From assembly GCF_963662255.1 (NCBI RefSeq), contig NC_085055.1, positions 17,036,704-17,100,703 on the forward strand: a stretch of 64,000 nucleotides of DNA, written 5' to 3'. The notes below the pieces were generated by a model, which saw nothing but the letters and a program-made list of their open reading frames with translations, was not told the DNA's origin and ran no database searches. Positions within the stretch are counted from its first letter, which is position 1. Every line of letters begins with the position of its first letter. The position numbers and the translations under genes were made by a program. Below, piece after piece: positions 52,979-63,326 of the stretch. This DNA comes from Cinclus cinclus (Eukaryota; Chordata; Aves; Passeriformes; Cinclidae).

Positions 52979-55654
52979 GTATGGTTCTGATTTATTTGTT
53001 TGTGTCTGTTTTTTCTAAAGCGACTGACTAGCAGAGTATTTTTTTATATTGAAGCTATTTATGAATCCATGATTTCAGCAGGCTCGGAACTCAAGTCAGT
53101 GAATATATTTAGAGTAAATATGGATTAAATCCTCCTGGGTTTAATCCATGTGTCCCCTTCTCTGGAAGTAAATAGCTCTGTTCAAACAGCTATTCAGTGA
53201 GATCTGTAAGACCAGACTCTGCACTGCTCAGACCTAAGAATCCAAAGGACTGATTTTAAGCTTTAGTTCTTTGAAGGTACACTTGTTTATAAGTATCAGA
53301 AATTGGCAGTAATTTTCTTTGAGGAGAACAAAGTAAGAGCATATGAAAAAGTTGTCATTGTGTAAACTCAAGTGAAACTGTAACGTCTTTACTTTGTGTG
53401 AATGCCATGCTCTTACCTCATTGATGATGCAAGAAGGCAAATCTGCTCCAAATTAGTTTGTGCTATGAGGAAAATTCCCTGGAGCCTGAATTTCTTCTAT
53501 AATACCTGCAATAGTCACTAATATATTTTGAACAATAAATTTCAAACAGCAAGAGGTCCCTGAATTATTCAGCATGGCTCCTTTGCTCTTCATCCACCAG
53601 GATGAGTCACAGGCTTTTTCTCTTCCATGCCAGAGTTTATGAACATATATATAGTAACACAATGTAGTCAAGATATACACTTTGAATGATTCATCTTTCC
53701 CCAAAAAGCTCACAAAGCTTTTGTCCATTAACTTTTTTTAATTCATTCTTTACTGGGGCAATATGTGCATTTGTAGCTAAAGAATGAGATTACTCCAGGC
53801 CTGCTTTGCTTTTTACTAAAACCAACTTCATTCTGAACTCAGGTGTTTCACTTCATCTCTGGAACAGCTGTAAAATGGAGTCTCTCAGTTATTAATGTCA
53901 TAGACTGAAGCCTGTAATTCTGTAAATAATATTATGCAATCTGAAAACTGTTTCCACTTTTTGAACTTCCTTAAATACATTCAACCAGAGAAACAGATGT
54001 TTAATTAAAAAACCCCATCAATGGTCAGTGGAATAGCCTGAGATTAATCAGTGTGCAGAGCAGTATTCAGCACCTTCTTGGCAGGAAGTGTGTGAACATT
54101 GCCAGCATCCCTTCAGATCTATCTGCCAGTGTGTGTGGGAGCAGATTCACCATGGAGTTGTGACAGATGTGCAGCTGGAGCAGGCTTTGTGGTTCTTGGA
54201 AACAATAGTCACAAAATAAAATCAGAGATTTTTGACCTCAAGGAGAGGGAGGCCTTGCATCATTTTCGTTTCAGTCCAATCCTAAGCAAGAGTCAGTCTT
54301 CTAAATGTGCTGCAAGATTTCTTTTTGTGTGTTTTTTGCCTCTTTAACTGAATTATTTATGTATCAGAAGAAAAGATGTTGCAGTCTGACCTGTCTTTTC
54401 AGAAAATTTAGCAGTGTATATTGTTGCCTGAATATCTTGTGGGTCTACCAGTCTGTAGCAGTGCAGTTTTGAATTTATTGCAATTCTGGATGAAGCACCA
54501 TAATTTCTGTTCCACAGAAATATACCTTATGGTATTCCATATTTTGACATTTAAATATTGTTTTGAGAAACATTTATTCAAAAGTTTGAACACCTCATTA
54601 GAAATCAATCAGTACATTGCTGTGTTCCCTCAAAATGTCATAGTTCCTCCTGGGAAACACATTTGAGATGTTTCACTTCTTTATTTGCTATTAGCATGTC
54701 TGGCTAATATGCTGTATTTCTGAAGAGGTACTACAGTGCAATAAAAAATTTCAGGGGAAAATTCCCTACCATTCCCTACTTGCTAGACTCAGAAGAGTAC
54801 ATGTTCTGGTGTCCCAGCCTGATGGTGGCAGCAGAAATGCTACAATTCAATTTTAATGCAAATTGGAAGACTTTGACAAGTGTTTTCTAGTGTTAGGGCA
54901 TTCAGAGTAACCCTGCTGCTGAATGACTGAGAATGACTGCTTGGCCACTGAGGACAATGAGATGAGATGATGGAAATAAAAATGTGTTGCTGGAAATGGT
55001 GTATTATCTTTATATCTCAATGTCACATCATTACAGAGGGAATGATGAATTCTCGAGGTAGGTGCAAGGCTCCAAAAATGATCTGGTTGGCTTATTTGAA
55101 GGGAGATGTTAAAGAAATAATACTAAACTATATATTACCCAAATCCCTTGGAGGTGGAACTCATTGGCATCAACAAAGGAAGCTTTTACTACTGTAAGCT
55201 CTAGGTGTGACCTGTGTGGCTTAAACTTTGTTTAAAAGGAAAAAAAAAAAAAAAAGTCATAATAACTACGATAGTTCAAAACTTCTGTAGACTGGAGAAG
55301 ATACTTCACTATGGTTCAATGCTATAGTATATGTCATCAAAAGACCCAGTGTAGCTTTAAGGATACCTTAAGTGTTTAGTTTGGATCAAATTTAGATTTA
55401 TCAGTACATCTTCAATGAAAAATGATAGTTTAAAAATCCAAAAAGCTTGTTTGTCTGTGACAAATTCTTTTGATAACAGGGATGCAGGGATGAAAACCAC
55501 AGGTTTGTTTGTGCAGCTTGGCATAAGAAGCTCTAAGGTTTCATTGTTGGGTATGAGTGTGAAGTTTGAGATAGAGGTAAGTACTAGTATAGCTATCTCT
55601 CACCATTTTCTATGTTTTAATGTGAACTGAACCGTTGCCTGTTGTGATTTCCAG
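52979..55654 (+). other. Intron 27 (2.7 kb)
   Basis: Contains an A16 run (55240-55255). No exon or transposon recognised; exons 27 and 28 join without a gap against human. Confidence 0.8.
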
Positions 55655-55751
55655 ACTTTACACCAGTTCAAATTTGGCTTTCTCCAAGAAGTCTGTCACC
55701 ATGAGCACTTTATCCCTCTGTGCCTGCCCATACGGTCTTCAAACATTCCTG
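55655..55751 (+). CDS. DOCK10: DOCK10 exon 28 (helical region)
   Basis: 97 nt, phase 0 in, one base out; W1012-1044. Encodes TLHQFKFGFLQEVCHHEHFI then PLCLPIRSSNIP. 'KF.FLQ.VC.HEHFIPL.LP' is conserved; the two replacements near its start (His W1014, Gly W1019) differ from human as I recall it. Confidence 0.95.
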
Positions 55752-56275
55752 GTAAGGCCCCCCTCAGGAGGATTTCTGTACAACAGTGACTTGATGGGAG
55801 GTCAAAGAGCAGATAATAAATAACTCTCTCCAGAGCAGTGCCTGTAGGTCAGGCTTAGAAGCCCCAAGCAGCTTTTCAGGTGTGGTACTTAAGCAGTGTG
55901 ATTAACATCATTTCATATAAATAAATACAACCTCTGGCAGCTCAGGGGAGGTGGAAGCTTCTCACTGGAAGTTGTAACTGGAATTTTTGTGATGACTGAT
56001 CTACTAAATCAATAAGGGTACTGCAGTAGCCTTGGGAGGTGGTGAACTAGGAAAGGATTTCAACAGGTACAGTTCAAACAATGGGCTCCTGTCTTCTTTT
56101 TACTTCAGCATCAAAAAAATAGTTCAGTTTTGACACTCAGGGCTTTTTTTAACACTAGAAGCTGTTTAGTTCAATTTTGAGTCAAATCTTTTAAAAAGCA
56201 AGCAAATATTTTTTTTACAAATAATTTAAAAGTACATTGTTTTTCCCCATTTTCTTCTGTTTATGAAAAATGAAG
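55752..56275 (+). other. Intron 28 (0.5 kb)
   Basis: Ends unusually: the pyrimidine tract (about 56239-56262) is separated from the acceptor by an A/G-rich stretch ending AATGAAG. Nothing else recognised. Confidence 0.8.
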
Positions 56276-56320
56276 ACACTGTGACACCTTCAGAGTCAAC
56301 ACAGGAATATCGAACATCAG
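56276..56320 (+). CDS. DOCK10: DOCK10 exon 29 (45-nt exon, linker)
   Basis: 45 nt, W1044-1059, one-base split codons at both ends (G|AC in, G|AC out). Encodes DTVTPSESTQEYRTS, matching the human 'PSESTQE' segment. Skipping it would join CCT-G to AC-ATT in frame and delete 15 residues. Its acceptor is poor, so it may be spliced inefficiently. Ser/Thr-rich and probably flexible. Confidence 0.88.
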
Positions 56321-56781
56321 GTATGAGCAATATGATTGCATAAAAGTGAGCAGAATTACTTTGACCACTGCCACTGCATTGTGGCAAATATTAGAAAAAG
56401 TTATTTATCATTTTCCAAAGTGAAATTGCTCTCAACCTCCGTGTTTTAGAACTCTTCTAGCTTGAGATATGGGAACAACAATTTGGACTTTGTGCCTCCA
56501 GGAAGTCAATAGTCTAATGAGCAAGCAGTTGAGATTCTCATGTGGGAACATGTATATAAATCACCTCTTATTATTATTATTATTAAATAGTAAAAAATGC
56601 GTGATTTCAAGAGATAATAATATTAGATTAGTTCATTCTGAGAATTGAAGGAGCAGAATGAGGCAGTCAGACCAAGAAATCAAGGTTTAAGAATGGATTG
56701 AACATTTGACAAATGAAGTGGGGGGGAGGATGTATGTAACCTAAACATTAATTTAAACATTCTTGTCTGTTCTATTCCAAG
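56321..56781 (+). other. Intron 29 (0.46 kb)
   Basis: Contains a TTA microsatellite of six copies (56568-56585). Otherwise no feature seen. Confidence 0.85.
56568..56585. repeat. (TTA)6 microsatellite
   Basis: Six perfect TTA units in intron 29. Confidence 0.9.
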
Positions 56782-56957
56782 ACATTCCAGAGTACACACT
56801 GACTAATGAGTTTTGCCGTAAGCATTTCCTAATTGGAGTCCTGCTGCGGGAGGTTGGCTTTGCCTTGCAAGAGGACCAGGATATCAGGCACTTGGCTTTG
56901 GCTGTGCTTAAAAACTTGATGGCCAAGCATTCGTTTGATGATCGATATGCAGAGCCG
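56782..56957 (+). CDS. DOCK10: DOCK10 exon 30 (helical region)
   Basis: 176 nt, W1059-1117; completes Asp and ends in phase 0. Encodes DIPEYTLTNEFCRKHFLIGV, LLREVGFALQEDQDIRHLAL and AVLKNLMAKHSFDDRYAEP. 'FCR.HFL.G.LLREVG.ALQE...VR..A..VLKNL..KHSFDDRY' is the best-conserved helical block of the family. Confidence 0.97.
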
Positions 56958-57080
56958 GTAAAGAAACTGTTCTTTTCCATTTGCATATTCATACAGTACT
57001 GAAACGTACATTAAACTTCCTCAGCTACTGGTATATATTTATTAGTTTCTTGAGGATTATGTTGTATCTTTTATTTTTAG
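56958..57080 (+). other. Intron 30 (123 bp)
   Basis: Very short intron with a GTAAAG donor and a T-rich acceptor. Confidence 0.92.
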
Positions 57081-57197
57081 GCCAAACAAGCACAAATTGC
57101 AAACCTGTATATGCCACTCTATGGGATGCTTTTGGACAATATGCCAAGGATTTATATGAAAGATATGTTCCTCTTCAATATCAATACTTCTGATCAG
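57081..57197 (+). CDS. DOCK10: DOCK10 exon 31 (helical region)
   Basis: 117 nt, phase 0 to 0, W1118-1156. Encodes AKQAQIANLYMPLYGMLLDN then MPRIYMKDMFLFNINTSDQ. The first 25 residues match human almost exactly; the last part (MFLFNINTSDQ) is diverged. Confidence 0.95.
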
Positions 57198-58138
57198 GTA
57201 ATTCATGTGAGGGTTTTTGGTTTTTTTTTTTTGGAAGAGGTCCGAGTTTATGCTGGTCACCAATTAGGTAGCAGAATACAGTTCTGAACTTACTGATATA
57301 TTTGAATGTGCAAAGTTTAGTTTGGAACATCTCAATATACAGAGCACCTGCAGAGTTCTGGGGGTCTGTACTGTCAAGGAACAGAATGGGGGTCTGGAAA
57401 AGGACACTGCTGTCCCAGGGCTGGAAATTCAGAATTAGAGATTTGGAGCCCCAGACAGTGTGTCCAGTACCTCTGCCACAGGCTGGGGTCTGAGGACGTG
57501 TCCTCAGGACAGGGGGCTGGGACACAGTGGTGTAAAGAAAACCTCCCATTGCCCACAGAGTCTTTGCAGGATCACTTGGTGTACCCGAAGGTGGTACAGC
57601 TGAGGGACCAGAAGCTAAAGCAGGAGGCAGAGGGAATGCATACAAATAACTGAAGGAGGGAAGGGGCACAGAAACATTGTAAAACAACTTTACTGCCACA
57701 GAAAATGTCTGTATAAACTGCACATCTGGAGGAATATGTTTGTTTCATAGAAGGTATGTTACAACCATGCTGCTTTAAAAACTAGAAGCAGCAAATTTCT
57801 ACGGGGAGGTTGTCTTTGTCCTTCCAGCAAATGAACCAATTTCATTTGAGCATTGATAATGGCAATTAATGTTCCTTCCCCAGTGCTGTGTTAATGTTTC
57901 AGAACAAACACTAGTTAGACTTGACTAGTCCTTTACAGCTTCCACAGTGAGAGTCTCATATTGCAGGTAACTTTTCAGCATATTATGGCAAGCCTTCATC
58001 CTTTAAGGCTGTCCTGTCAAAACAATTGAAAGTAGGTTCTCAAACTTGAGGTCAGAAAAGCCTCCTGGGTGTGCTGCCATTATCCAAGTTATGAGTGATA
58101 TCATCTACTGGAGCTGGTTCTGTTTCTTTCAAATGCAG
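57198..58138 (+). other. Intron 31 (0.9 kb)
   Basis: Starts with a short T/G tract (57211-57234). A GC-richer patch spans about 57350-57610, with overlapping frames on both strands including a 180-codon minus-strand frame (57181-57723). I find no family resemblance and no repeat signature I can name. Confidence 0.7.
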
Positions 58139-58250
58139 GGATCCAGGGATGACCTGAGCACGGCTGGAGGGTTTCAGAGCCAGACAGCAATGAAACACGC
58201 AAACTCTGTGGACACCTCCTTTTCCAAAGATGTTCTGAACTCTATTGCAG
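58139..58250 (+). CDS. DOCK10: DOCK10 exon 32 (linker)
   Basis: 112 nt, phase 0 in, one base out; W1157-1194. Encodes GSRDDLSTAGGFQSQTAMKH then ANSVDTSFSKDVLNSIA. Almost identical to human DOCK10. Ser-rich, the sort of segment likely to be phosphorylated. Confidence 0.96.
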
Positions 58251-58944
58251 GTACAAATGACACACTGAACACACATAGGCAGATCTGTGTGTATCTCAAT
58301 CCATTGTGCTTTCTGCTTAGAATTCATGGAGATCATTAACTTTTTCTATACCATATCCAGGGAAACATGGTATTCGATGTTTCTCTTCCCTTTGGGTGTC
58401 TTTGAATTGACTCTCTCTTGTGAAGCTGTTCTACTTCCACTGCTTCACTTACTCTCCTGCTTTGGGATGATGCCAGTATTCAGGCTCTTAAGAAATCCCT
58501 TTGCCTGAGTTCATTCTTGTAGTCTCTTCCTGACTCAAAAATAGTTCCACGGTTTCTCCTGAAAACCCCTGATGTCTTGTGGAGGCAAATATTCAGAGTT
58601 TTTCCAGACTTAACGGAAGAAACACAACTTTGTTCACTACCTCCAAACCCCATTTCAAAATTCAGGGAAATGAATTCAGGCATCTTTCCGCTGATTTTTG
58701 TGTCTTTAGGTCGGTTCTCACAGAATGCAACAGGTCAATGCCATGAAAAATGGCAAACTGAATCCTTGTACTTCGACTTGTTGCATGTTTTCAGTACTAA
58801 ACATACCACCAATAGCTTTGCTATTGGAAGTTCAAAGCACTTGTCTCAATCCAGCATGTGACACATTTTAAGTTCTCCATTTTGTTAGTTTTTGTATCCA
58901 TAAATGTTTTAGTTTAGCATGTTTGCTATGACTTTCATTTACAG
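58251..58944 (+). other. Intron 32 (0.7 kb)
   Basis: No feature recognised; an in-frame-looking stretch around 58577-58861 lacks homology. Confidence 0.8.
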
Positions 58945-59066
58945 CCTTTTCATCAATAGCTATCTCTGCAGCAAACCATGCTGACTCCAGAGCTTCCTTA
59001 GCAAGTCTTGAATCTAACCCAAGTACCAATGAAAAAAACAGTGAGAGAACTGACACGTGTGAAAAG
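58945..59066 (+). CDS. DOCK10: DOCK10 exon 33 (linker)
   Basis: 122 nt, W1194-1234; completes Ala and ends in phase 0. Encodes AFSSIAISAANHADSRASLA then SLESNPSTNEKNSERTDTCE and K. 'NHADSRASLASL.SNPSTNEK' follows human closely. Confidence 0.96.
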
Positions 59067-59151
59067 GTACATGTGCAAATGTTGAAAGCGTTTGCTAGAG
59101 GTGGGAGTCCATCACTGTATTTAATGAAGTCCTTTGCTGTCACCTCAACAG
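59067..59151 (+). other. Intron 33 (85 bp)
   Basis: The shortest intron found, near the practical minimum for vertebrate introns, with intact GT and AG ends. Confidence 0.93.
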
Positions 59152-59266
59152 ATCATGAGACCTTTGTCTTTGATTGGGTCAACTCTTCGTTTTGACAAGT
59201 TGGATCAAGCTGAAACTAGAAGCCTTCTTATGTGCTTCCTTCACATTATGAAAACCATTTCGGAAG
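59152..59266 (+). CDS. DOCK10: DOCK10 exon 34 (helical region)
   Basis: 115 nt, phase 0 in, one base out; W1235-1273. Encodes IMRPLSLIGSTLRFDKLDQA then ETRSLLMCFLHIMKTISE. 'DKLDQ.E.RSLLMC.L.I.K..S' is shared by DOCK9, DOCK10 and DOCK11. Confidence 0.96.
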
Positions 59267-59430
59267 GTAAAAACTGCACTCACTACTTAATTTATGTTGC
59301 TGTAAAATACTGTGAATGCTGAATCCATGTGAACATTAAATTAGAATAATCATCAGTGTATTTTATAGGCTTTGGGCTAAGTTTAAGTCCCTGTAACAGA
59401 CACATAATATATTTTAATATCTCTCCTTAG
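59267..59430 (+). other. Intron 34 (164 bp)
   Basis: Short intron; no feature beyond splice sites. Confidence 0.9.
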
Positions 59431-59497
59431 ATGCACTGATTTCCTACTGGCTGCGGGCACCCTTCTCAGAAATAACAGACTTTTTCAGCATTTTAGA
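59431..59497 (+). CDS. DOCK10: DOCK10 exon 35 (helical region)
   Basis: 67 nt, W1273-1295, split codons at both ends. Encodes DALISYWLRAPFSEITDFFS then IL. 'YW.RA...E..DFFSIL' corresponds to human DOCK10. Confidence 0.95.
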
Positions 59498-60207
59498 GTA
59501 AGTTTACTTTGTGATTGTTTGATTTTTGTGTTGAATATTCTAAAGTGCTGGGTGCAAACAATTCCTCTTTGGATTTATCCACCTGTTGGAATAGTCTGAG
59601 ATAGCTCTTGTATCTTAAATTATTTTGCTATAGTCTTCCAAAATCATATTGAGACATTATTAATAAGATACATATGCTCCAATATGTTGTGATTTCCATG
59701 AACAAGGGTCATAATGCTTTGGGTCTTCCTCCTAAAAGAGATTTTTATAATGGTTTCACATTTGGTGTTGAGATTCTGTTCTTTCCTTGAGAAAAATATT
59801 TAGCTCCTCAAAACTTGCCAGCCATAAGAAGAGTCACATAATGTAGGATGACCTGCTTTTCACATCCCCAGGGTGGTTTGCTCAATCCAATTTATGCATG
59901 ACTGCAGAATCCAGCAGGGAGCTGGTTTTGGCATTTCCTCGCCATCTCATAGTTGAAATGCGAGTTATTTACCTTTAGCTGATGAAGAAGCAATGGTTTT
60001 GGAGACAGATTTTTGCCTTTGCCATCTCACCAGGCAGCAATCTTCCGTTGTGGAGAAAGAGAACATGGGTGTGTCCCTAGGCTGGGAACTGCTGCATTCT
60101 ATTCTTTTTGCTTACTAGCAGGTGCATATGCCATGGGTCTCATTGAGGCATTTTTTTATAAGTACAGAGTCATTAATAGCCATAAAATGTATTGTTTTAT
60201 TTTTCAG
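59498..60207 (+). other. Intron 35 (0.7 kb)
   Basis: No feature recognised. Confidence 0.8.
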
Positions 60208-60255
60208 GGTTTGTCTGCAAAATTTCAGATATCTAGGAAAACGCAATATTGTCAG
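60208..60255 (+). CDS. DOCK10: DOCK10 exon 36 (helical region)
   Basis: 48 nt, W1295-1311; enters and leaves in the same phase, so skipping would preserve frame. Encodes EVCLQNFRYLGKRNIV, the conserved 'VCL..F.Y.GKRNI.R' helix of zizimins. Confidence 0.95.
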
Positions 60256-60888
60256 GTAATTCTGTAGTTACTGACTCTATGTTGCAGTATTTAAATATTA
60301 CAGCATTTATTAGACTTGAATGAGATTAACAGTGTATCCATCAATTTTTCTCTTGAAAGAATCTCTTTGTGGAACTGAAGCCAGTGTATGCTTCATGTTT
60401 TCTTTCATGCAAATGATGTTATTGTGATGTTCTGCATATCTGAGTACATACCTTCTATAAGGGATGAATTGCATGATGTGATAACCATTATTTCATTCAC
60501 AGCCCAAAATATCAGGGCCGTTCTTGACCATATTTCTGTGCATATGCCAAACGAGGAACTTTTGAACATGGTATTTTCATCCATGTCATGGAAAGAACAG
60601 TTTTAATGGGCATAAGTAATTGTTTCACAGCAATAAAATAAAAAATCTCCTACCTCCCTGAAAAAATGTGGAATGCACACTTTGTTCAGCTGATGTTTGA
60701 TTTTTAATTTTATGTCACTGGAGTGAACTTGTCTATATGTCATGAAGTGTCAAAATTAAGGGTCACAAGATGAACCAGTTCTCACTCCACAACAGGTTTT
60801 GTCAGGTCTGCATTTGCCCTTCAGAGACATGGCAAAATTGATGTCACATTTCGTAACAGATCAACACTTATTTTCTCTCTCTTAACAG
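60256..60888 (+). other. Intron 36 (0.6 kb)
   Basis: No feature recognised. Confidence 0.8.
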
Positions 60889-60990
60889 GAAAATTGCAGC
60901 TGCTTTTAAATTTGTCCAGGCCACCCAGAATAATGGAACCCTTAAAGGTTCAAACTCATCTGGCCAGGCATCGGGGCTGCTCTCACAATG
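60889..60990 (+). CDS. DOCK10: DOCK10 exon 37
   Basis: 102 nt, W1311-1345, symmetric. Encodes KIAAAFKFVQATQNNGTLKG then SNSSGQASGLLSQ; split Arg and Trp codons lie at the ends. This insert is present in DOCK10 and, as I recall, absent from DOCK9 and DOCK11, which supports the paralogue call. Confidence 0.95.
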
Positions 60991-61845
60991 GTAATGGCAC
61001 ATGGAATTCCCAACTCTATAAACCCTCAGCCTGGGCTATCATCCTCCAGCCCTCTACCTCTGTCACAGCATTAACTGAAAAGAGGTTGACAAAATATGTA
61101 ACAAATTTCAGAGGCCCCAGAGCTTGAAGCTGTAAAAAAGTTCAGTCTCTTTGGCTTGACTTAAAAACTGTTGGTTAGAGTAGTTCAGGGAGTAATTCTA
61201 TCCTAGAATGATTTTAATCATGTAAATTTATGAAGCTACATTTTTAAAAGAAATAAACAGGAAGTATATTTCTTAAAGTTACCTGTATTTTGAGCGTTAA
61301 ATCTTCCTGAATTCTCACTAGTTGTAAATATAAAATCTTTTCAAAAGTTATAAGAATCATTGGTATTTTTGTTGTAAGCATCTCATTATAAATTGATGAT
61401 GTATTTGTCAGCATCAAAGAGGATTAAAAGAACATTAATATGTATACATGTATTTTTACTGTCATTGTCAGTTTGTCATCATTTCTTTCACCTCATAGAA
61501 ACTGTATTATTTCTTTCTTGAACAGGATATATTTGTCTTATATTCTGAGCTAACCAAACTTACCTCACTTTTTCTTCACCCAAAGAGTTTTCTAAACATC
61601 AGCCAGTTATTTAAACTGATGTTTTTTGGTTTTTTTAGTGCTTAATGGAAGTTTTGTCCCCTGTGATTTCAAGAAATCACAGCACACACTTGTTTTGTCC
61701 ACTTCACTGACTTCCTTCATCTTTGTTTCTCTGAAGAATTTTGCATCATTTTGTTTAGTTCAGCCATTGAGAAGCACTGCAGTAACTGACATGGAAAATT
61801 CTGAATTGACACAGTAGTTTATTCTTTTTTTCCTTTCACTTACAG
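60991..61845 (+). other. Intron 37 (0.9 kb)
   Basis: No feature recognised; AT-rich. Confidence 0.8.
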
Positions 61846-61970
61846 GATGCATTCTGCTTCAAGTCACGATGGCCACAAGCACCACAGATCTCAAACATTA
61901 CCAATAATTCGAGGCAAAAATGCACTTTCTAACCCCAAACTCTTGCAGATGATAGACAGTAACACTGCAA
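61846..61970 (+). CDS. DOCK10: DOCK10 exon 38
   Basis: 125 nt, W1345-1387; completes Trp, leaves one base. Encodes MHSASSHDGHKHHRSQTLPI, IRGKNALSNPKLLQMIDSNT and A. 'HRSQTLPIIRGKNALSNPKLLQM' is highly conserved and distinct from the shorter paralogue sequence. Confidence 0.96.
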
Positions 61971-62357
61971 GTAAGTACAGAAAATACTTAATTCCTTCTG
62001 GAATTCTGTGGTATTTAGATTAGGCTCTATACAGACTTTTTCTTGGCAGGAGAATCTTAAAATCATGAGATTGGAGTCATCTATCCCACTTCCCAATTAG
62101 GTTTCTTTCTTCCTTTGAGGGTGAACAGAGACAGTGAAAGGATGTATTCGCATCACTTGTGCAGTTGGTGAGAGTTGACTCAAATTTCCTCCCCTTTCAT
62201 CTCCTATGAGCAGTTTTCTTCAAAATACCACTTTGATTAGAAGTGCAGTTAGGACCCATCTCTGCTGTGAAGAGACTTAAGGACCAGATTGCAGAATTAA
62301 ATCGTCTTTAAGGACACTCAAGAAATTGTTTTTCATCTTTCTATGTTTATGCTGCAG
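61971..62357 (+). other. Intron 38 (0.4 kb)
   Basis: No feature recognised. Confidence 0.85.
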
Positions 62358-62470
62358 GCACCTCCAATGAAACAGACATTGTGCAGTATGTAGACACAGA
62401 GGCAAACATTGCTACAGAAGTTTCCCTCACAATCCTTGATCTGTTGTGTCTTTACACTCTGAATCACCAG
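62358..62470 (+). CDS. DOCK10: DOCK10 exon 39 (helical region)
   Basis: 113 nt, W1387-1424; completes Ser, ends in phase 0. Encodes STSNETDIVQYVDTEANIAT then EVSLTILDLLCLYTLNHQ. 'EANIATEV.LT.LD...L.T' is the family motif; the residues near the exon end are diverged. Confidence 0.95.
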
Positions 62471-63188
62471 GTATGTTTTGCTGGTTTTCTTTTCTGCTTG
62501 GACTGGTGGGATAGGGGGTGAAAGGAAGGCCTGGGGGAGGAGGCACACAGAAAAACTTGGAATGTCTGAGACAGCAGGATAGGGAAATATGACATGCCAG
62601 TCCTCAGTGAAGGTCTTTTAGAAGGGAATTGGTTTATAGTACCCAAACCGAATAGAAGGAGGTGGAAGAAGAGCATCCTACATCATATCCAGGGCTATGT
62701 ACAACCCTGCTCTGCTTGGAAGTGTCTTGTGTCTAGTATGACATCACCCTTTCTCAATCATGCTTATCCCACTAGATTTCAGAGATTTTCAACAACAGAT
62801 TTCCCAGCTGCTTATTATCTATCTCTGCAAGTTAGGTGAATCCTCTGCCTGGTTAAAAGTTGCTCAGATTGCTTCAGCAAGCCCAGATGACTTGCTGAAG
62901 GTCTCGCAGCCACAATACACCAAGCAACTCCTTTTACATTTTAGTGCTGCCTCTCACCCTAACCCTTAAATATCGTGTATGCAATCCATGAGTAGTGCAG
63001 GCATAGCAAAATGCTTTTCTTGAAAAACTGCAAGAGTCTGCAGCAAGCTGGGAAAGCATCATCTCCAGAAATTTTATACTGAAAAAAGCACTTCTCTAAG
63101 TGCTATTACTCCGAGGTAATATCCAGCAGATCCTTCTCCGGTTTATTCACTTCAGTAACCACCATGTCCTTGTCTGTGAACTTTTCAG
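62471..63188 (+). other. Intron 39 (0.7 kb)
   Basis: No feature recognised; short open frames lack homology. Confidence 0.8.
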
Positions 63189-63326
63189 AGGCAGCTCCAA
63201 CAATCTGACTGCCAGAACGTGTTGATGAAGAAAGTCTTTGACACGCACATGCTCTTTTTGCAAATCAACCAGTCAGCAGCAGCTCTCAAACACGTCTTTG
63301 CTGCTCTACGGCTGTTTGTAGGCAAG
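63189..63326 (+). CDS. DOCK10: DOCK10 exon 40, last in window
   Basis: 138 nt, phase 0 to 0, W1425-1470. Encodes RQLQQSDCQNVLMKKVFDTH, MLFLQINQSAAALKHVFAAL and RLFVGK. 'LMK..FD..L.F.Q..QS..ALKHVFA.LR.F..K' is the family consensus. The next exon, expected to begin with the 'FPSAFF' motif, is not present before 64000. Confidence 0.96.

Noticed and set aside
57181..57723. 180-codon minus-strand open frame
   Set aside because: It overlaps exon 31 and intron 31, sits in a GC-richer patch, and its translation shows no domain or low-complexity pattern of a real protein.
59067..59151. Mirtron (microRNA hairpin spanning the 85-bp intron)
   Set aside because: The two ends of the intron do not pair into a long stem by eye.
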